64,000 nucleotides of DNA, from the NCBI GenBank assembly GCA_014925825.1, contig JACGCK010000045.1, positions 62,001 to 126,000 on the forward strand, given 5' to 3'. Positions 59,229 through 64,000 of the stretch are shown piece by piece. Position 1 is the first letter of the stretch. Each line of letters begins with the position of its first letter. A program made the translations under genes and the position numbers. The notes under the pieces are model-generated. The model was not told the origin of the DNA and did not search any database. It saw nothing but the letters and a program-made list of their open reading frames with translations. Source of the DNA: Pholiota molesta (Eukaryota > Basidiomycota > Agaricomycetes > Agaricales > Strophariaceae).

Positions 59229-59751
59229 TTTGCAGTTACTCTACTGCTAAGTAGTAGCGGCGAGGGTGGTTGGTGGGTTGGTTTTGGGGAAGAAAGCGGT
59301 GCCCAAGTTAAGGACAAAAGATTGAGAAACCGAGTACATGTGCTGGAATCAAGGGTAGTCGTTTAACGCGGGATTGATGGGGACGGGTAAGTGACATCCG
59401 CGCCGACTCCGCGGACATCGAGAGCGCATTAGGTATGTTTCCTCTGTTTGCCTGTGAATTCTACGGCCTCGAGAAGCCGGAAGCACGATAGTACGCGCAG
59501 AGTTGGCTCCGAGCAGCGAATCAACCGGGCGTTACACTGGCGAAGGGTAGGATTGCCGCCCAGGCCGGCATTCGCGAATTTCACGTTGATCATCGTCCGG
59601 TAGTCTGTCTTGCGAGTATCTCTGAGAGACGCTGATTTAATATCATGGATACACTGTTGTATTACGGAATAATTAGATATATCTTACAGCATTTCGATCG
59701 TAAACGTGAATGTATTAAGATAGCCTGGGGGGCTGTCGCTCGTGCTTTACA
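59229..59751. other. Spacer upstream of thiolase 2
   Basis: About 520 bp holding the thiolase 2 promoter and the 3' end of the next minus-strand gene. No exon supported. Confidence 0.55.
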
Positions 59752-61375
59752 TCAGAAAAAGCGGATAGTGATGGGTTCACGTCCATCAACGAGTCGCCGA
59801 TGAACAATGTTGCTGGTGAAGGAAGACCACTAGAAAACAAAAATCATAAACAAAAGAAGCCATATACAAAAAATGTACTGGCGACGTACCCCATTGCCTA
59901 CAAACACCGCAGCCTTTCGCGCGAACTCCATATCAACAGCCATATTCACATCCTTCTGTTCCTGATCCAGGTGAAGTTGTTTCGTCGCCACGATCGTATT
60001 CCATCCTTCGCGTTTGAGCATGGGCCGCATGCTATCGACCCAGCCGGTCTTGTCGTTAGTAAGGAGGAAGAGCGTGTCTAGCACCCGCGGTTCGCCTGCC
60101 TTCGCACCACGAATGTAATCCGCTCGCGACGTCCGGATTTTGTTGAGGATGTACTCGTCCGTCGGGAAGCAGCGCTCGAGGTAGAGTTGTACGTTTGCCG
60201 GTGTATTTTTTCCCCATTGATACCCTGGGGGCGTGCTGAAGCTATCTGGCAGCGATGGCAGCAAGTTCCAGCTGTAGAAGGTCGAGTTCCAGTTCGCCAG
60301 GTCCAGACACGCCTGCGAGAAGTCCCCGCGTCGGAGATGGATGGCGAGCATTCGGTCGAAGGGATCGCGCACGTCGGCGTTGTGCGTTTTCGACGAGCGC
60401 GGCATGAACAGGTACGAGTTGCGGTCGATGGCAGACTGGACTATAGGCGATGTGGACAGCAAGCGGCTCACGGGAGAATTTTTGAAGTCCTCCCACAGCG
60501 GTAGGATGCGCTCGGAGCCCCAGACGTACAGATCGAACACTTGGGGGAAAGGATCGACTTTGAGCGACACAGGCCGGATTTCGATGCAGCGTTCGGGCGC
60601 TTCGCTGAGCAGTTTCTGCCAATGCCTGAAAATCACGTCGCCTGCCTCCCACTTGATGGCGGGCTTGACGTCTTCTGAATAGATGACGCGGCGTTCTGAC
60701 TCGGGACAGACGATGTCAAACCAACGTTCTGATACTGACCGCGGGGCTGAATCTCCTTTCCCCCAAGGACCGCCGGCAGATGGGCCCCCAATGAGCGCGT
60801 TGAGGGGTGTACGCGGTCGCCAGTCGTGATGCTTGTACCATGGCCAGGGATAATACGAACGCTTCCACATGTAATCTTGGTAAACATAAGTTCGATTGGA
60901 CTTGTACGCCAAGTGGGTGTTCATGAGGCTTTCTGAACATCAGAAGGAAACCAATACGAGAAAAGAACGGTGCTCACACTTCGTTCAACACATTATTCCA
61001 GCCCAGTTTTCTGACCTGATTCCTAAAATAGACGTACTTGCCATGTCTGCCCTCTGGAAACGGAAGGTCGAGATTGTGTTGAGGCAGATCCATCTCCCAT
61101 TGTCTCAACTGCTTGTATGTTGGAGGCTCGTCGACTTCACCAAAAACAGAAGGGAACGCGCGCCGTAGATCTCGCTGGCCATATCCAACGAGAAAGTGGA
61201 GGATAGCAAGAATAGCGCCATAGAGGAGCCACCTTTTCTGTCTCGACTGAGGGAGCTGGTGGCGAATGCGGTTTTGCCAGCGTCGCAAAATGCGCCGTTT
61301 TGGCGAATTCGCTGCGGTTGGCAGCATGCCAGCAGATGCCAGCGCGAAAGATTGCAAACTCGTCACGAAAGCCAC
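59752..61375 (-). CDS. Type II membrane protein with O-fucosyltransferase-like fold
   Basis: Three exons: 61375-60978, 60928-59890 and 59829-59752; 504 residues. A short cytosolic, basic N terminus is followed by one membrane segment, LLYGAILAILHFLVGYG, so the protein is probably anchored in the Golgi/ER with a lumenal domain. The start of that domain, EGRHGKYVYFRNQVRKLGWN, and later MLAIHLRRGDFSQAC (the HxRxGD-type motif) and MEFARKAAVFVGNGWSSF, match the GDP-fucose protein O-fucosyltransferase-like family common in basidiomycetes. Donor sugar and acceptor are not known; fucosylation is inference. Two N-glycosylation-like sites (NRTY, NSTF) fit a lumenal location. Confidence 0.85.
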
Positions 61376-62679
61376 CGGTCTTGGTCCGATGTCGACTTGT
61401 CATCAAAGCTCACGCACACGTGCGACTACGGATAAGCGGAGATCGTGGTTTATGGGCGACCGCAGCGCACAGCTCTCCAAGAAGCGTGGACAGCGCGCAG
61501 ATCCAGGTGTGTGGATCTCGTTTCATCTCCCCTCCTCTCAGCGGCACGCTCGCAGCAGAAAGCTAGGCAACACGGCGGCGACGCGACGACACTACTGCCA
61601 CAGAGAGTGGCACGGAGGATGCACAGCGTGTACGATGTACGGTTACTGAAGCATACTGCGGTGCTCTGCTGTGAGCAATTTCTATGCGGTGAAGCGGATT
61701 AGTGCTCACTGAAGTACTGGCGTTTGGTCTCAGCTGCGTTGCACGCTCACAGCAGTAAGCTAGGCGACAGGCGGCGATGCGACAACAACACTAAGTACCA
61801 CAGAGAGTGGCACGGGAGATGCGCAGCGCGTACGATATACGGTCACTGAAGCATACTGCGGTGAGCAATTTCTATACGGTGAAGCGGATTAGTGCTCACT
61901 GAAGTACTGGCGTTTGGTCTTAAGGGTCCTCCAGTTATTTTTCAGGCAAGGCAAATTAAAAACAAAAAAGCTGCGTTGCACGGTTGCTGTCGGCCCCTGC
62001 CCTCGTCGCCGACGTCGTTCCGCACTTATAAGTCAGTCGTTCTCCTCCACGAACGCGATCATCGCGTTGCTGACCCGCGTCTAGATTCCTCCACGCTGCC
62101 GTGTGTCGCAGCGGCTTGTCTTAATTCCTAGGACTCGGGAGGTATCGTCTTCAACGTCTTCCAGGCTATAGTTAGCAACGAGCCAACGTCGCTGGGATAT
62201 GGGATGGGCGACTCACGCGTGGCTTGTACGACTACGGCTCAACTCGCGAGGGGAGACGACAAGGAAGGAGATCTGCGACGGTCGTGGGCACAGTCTCGGC
62301 GTCAGCGGTCCGGCCGCGCCGGCTCTGAATTGGGTCACAGATCAAAGTCACCACCTCGACCACCTTGCTCTGTCCCAAAAACATTACACCGACTACCTCT
62401 TGGATCGGCAGTGTACAGATTAAATAGCCGTTTGAGATTTTCTTTGTTCTATTTTCCCTTCAAGTTTGTGAAAAGCTTGCCAAGTAAAGTTCAGCTGCCT
62501 GTGTATCGCAGTAGCGACCATACCCGCCGGGCATCTATAAGGTATCACATCTGCAAATATTCTATCAAAAACAAGACCTGGTGATATACCTTAGATAGCC
62601 TAGTACCCGAACGAGTTGACGATCTCTCTTGACTTCGCGGATCATTCAAATCAACCCCTTGTACATCGTCGAGACAAGG
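61376..62679. other. Intergenic region with tandem duplication
   Basis: Contains the 197-bp tandem duplication at 61544-61920. A well-formed intron-like stretch exists on the minus strand near 62219-62166 (GTGAGT..CTATAG), with open but unrecognised sequence on both sides; I do not support a gene on that alone. Confidence 0.4.
61544..61920. repeat. Tandem duplication, period 197 bp
   Basis: Two copies start at 61544 and 61741 with GCACGCTC(G/A)CAGCAG, run through AGCTAGGC, CCACAGAGAGTGGCACGG, TGAAGCATACTGCGGTG and GAGCAATTTCTAT, and end with GTGCTCACTGAAGTACTGGC. The second copy lacks a short CTCTGCTGT stretch. High similarity suggests a recent event. Confidence 0.9.
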
Positions 62680-63233
62680 ATGCCCTCCGCGACCTCATCT
62701 CACCAGCAACGACATCATGAACATCAGCCTTCGCAGGTGATGCAGCCGATCGATTAATCTTCTTAATGATGGGAGCACATTCTCAACAAGAAAACTGATA
62801 GGCACTCGACCATACGAGGGTTAACGGTGCACCCACAAATCCAGATCGTAGGAATATGCCCACTGAACCGGTAAGCTATTTTCTGCTTTGAAGGGGCTTA
62901 CTGCCACTCCATAATACTGAGACCATAACTGCCCTTAGGTAATTATACAGATACCGGATTTCATTGACCACAGGAATTATATGATGCAAATATTGCAGGT
63001 GGCTCTGCAAACTTTCATCTCGGTGGCAGTTAATGAAAGGCATCTGACATTATGAGCAGGAGACCCGCCTTGCACAGCTTGCAACTATCGAGCAGCAGCG
63101 AGAATTGATCCAATATGTACAGGGCCTACATGAATGGCTTGAACGGGACGCTGAAGAACGTAAATCAGAGAGGGAAGATTTGGTTTCACGGATAGACAGA
63201 TTGAACAGCGATGTTCTACATAGCCTTCGATAA
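62680..63233 (+). CDS. Small coiled-coil protein, function unknown
   Basis: Four exons, 62680-62736, 62802-62870, 62939-62998 and 63060-63233, sum to 119 residues; all splice sites are GT..AG. The first third is polar (His/Gln-rich, SSHQQRHHEHQPSQ). From VIIQIPDFIDHRNYMMQILQ onward the sequence is helical with heptad-like leucines and isoleucines, through LATIEQQRELIQYVQGLHEW and EREDLVSRIDRLNSDVLHSL. No recognised family. Because every exon is short, ORF scans miss it; the exact frame match across three introns is the main evidence. It could be a longer gene if an earlier start exists. Confidence 0.65.
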
Positions 63234-64000
63234 TCCAATACTGGATGTGGATTTTCCAGTACATTGTATCATAATTAATCGTGAGGGTACGTCAATTTAT
63301 TGGCAGCCTTCTTCGTATCAAAAATTTGCCTCAAGGTGTACAAAAATACTGTCGCCGTGAGTCAACAGCTGTCTTGCAGCATGGCCATGGTATCTTTCGC
63401 CTGACAGAGATCAATGCGTCGTTGATATGTTTTGACGGATGAATCAATCAAGATGTACCCGCATCGTAGCCCATCCCGGCTTCCTTCCTATATCACACCG
63501 CGGCAATAACAACTCAAGTAATTATCCCCGGGCTACAAAACAGATTAGAATAAAAGCTCAGGTATTGTTTGGGAAGGCGGTACATACGAGCGCCTTGAAT
63601 CGCTGCACTTATTCCACCGATTTGTAAGAGTCCTAAGCATCATATCATATAGAAGTTGACTGTAACCGCCGACTAACCTGGATCTGCATCACCTTCACAC
63701 AGGCCGCAGGCGTACAAGAGAAGAAATCAGTGTATCCCCCGGTTATCTGGTATGTTAATAGAATATCTAACATTGTGAATGGAGATTGTATTTATATACC
63801 GGCCGTTCAAATTCCCGTGCAAGCTCAAATTAGACGCCGTTGTAATGTATGTGGGTACAGCTTCAGATAAGTATAATGAATAAATGATCAAGCTATCACT
63901 GCGAACGATGACGGCGTCGCATAGTACCAGTCAAACGCTGATCATCAAGCTTCGACGCAGCTATGAATTAAGCTTCGATTGTCGACTTCCCTGTGGCTTA
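63234..64000. other. Right end of window, no gene supported
   Basis: Possible minus-strand exon around 63752-63680 (GGYTDFFSCTPAACVKVMQ, flanked by AG and GTTAGT) hints at a gene continuing off a simple model, but I cannot join it to others. Otherwise nothing seen. Confidence 0.35.

Noticed and set aside
19244..61375. A secondary-metabolite or other single functional gene cluster spanning the window
   Set aside because: No core biosynthetic enzyme is present; the transporters, GMC oxidase and methyltransferase are separated by housekeeping genes and show no shared signals.
1..64000. tRNA, rRNA or CRISPR features
   Set aside because: No cloverleaf-like segment, rRNA motif or regularly spaced repeat-spacer array was recognised by eye; CRISPR would not be expected in a fungal nuclear genome.

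Overview
This window is nuclear DNA of a filamentous basidiomycete, most likely an Agaricomycete. Genes are split by many introns of about 50-65 nt with GT..AG ends and CTNA-type branch sites. The gene content is fungal throughout: Opi1, Ubc6, an Ist2-type anoctamin, a LAC12-type sugar transporter, Dal5-type permease, F-box proteins and GMC oxidoreductase. Spliced models were built by hand from frame continuity, splice signals and family motifs. For most genes the exon sum is an exact multiple of three, which is my main internal check.

Layout. 0.6-4.1 kb: OPI1 (-) with a 1 kb repeat-filled intron. 6.0-8.9 kb: a calpain-like protein (+) with a substituted catalytic triad. 9.2-12.8 kb: two zinc-finger regulators (-), one GATA-like and one C2H2. 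15.4-18.4 kb: a sugar transporter (+). 19.2-34.5 kb: nine small secreted six-cysteine protein genes, split by a kinesin-14 gene (25.6-28.1 kb). 34.8-39 kb: anoctamin (-) and a HIT hydrolase (+). 39.1-49.8 kb: anion permease (-), F-box protein (+), methyltransferase (-), UBC6 (+) and a GMC oxidoreductase (-). 50.4-59.2 kb: two paralogous 3-ketoacyl-CoA thiolases (-) flanking an F-box gene (+). 59.8-61.4 kb: an O-fucosyltransferase-like membrane protein (-). 62.7-63.2 kb: a small coiled-coil protein (+).

The most unusual part is the nine-member family at 19.2-34.5 kb. Each gene encodes a secreted peptide of about 60-80 residues with the pattern C-x(5-10)-C-x(4-6)-CC-x(8-15)-C-x(6-8)-C, which resembles an inhibitor cystine knot in cysteine order. 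All nine have five exons with the same intron phases. Two introns cut the codons of Cys1 and Cys2, and exon 3 is a microexon of only 4, 7 or 10 nt. Ordinary ORF calling misses every member. One copy carries an 816-bp hAT-like insertion in its last intron. I do not recognise the family, and its function is unknown.

The metabolic genes suggest lipid and carbon handling (Opi1, two thiolases, sugar and anion permeases, GMC oxidase), but nothing shows that they act as one pathway or gene cluster.
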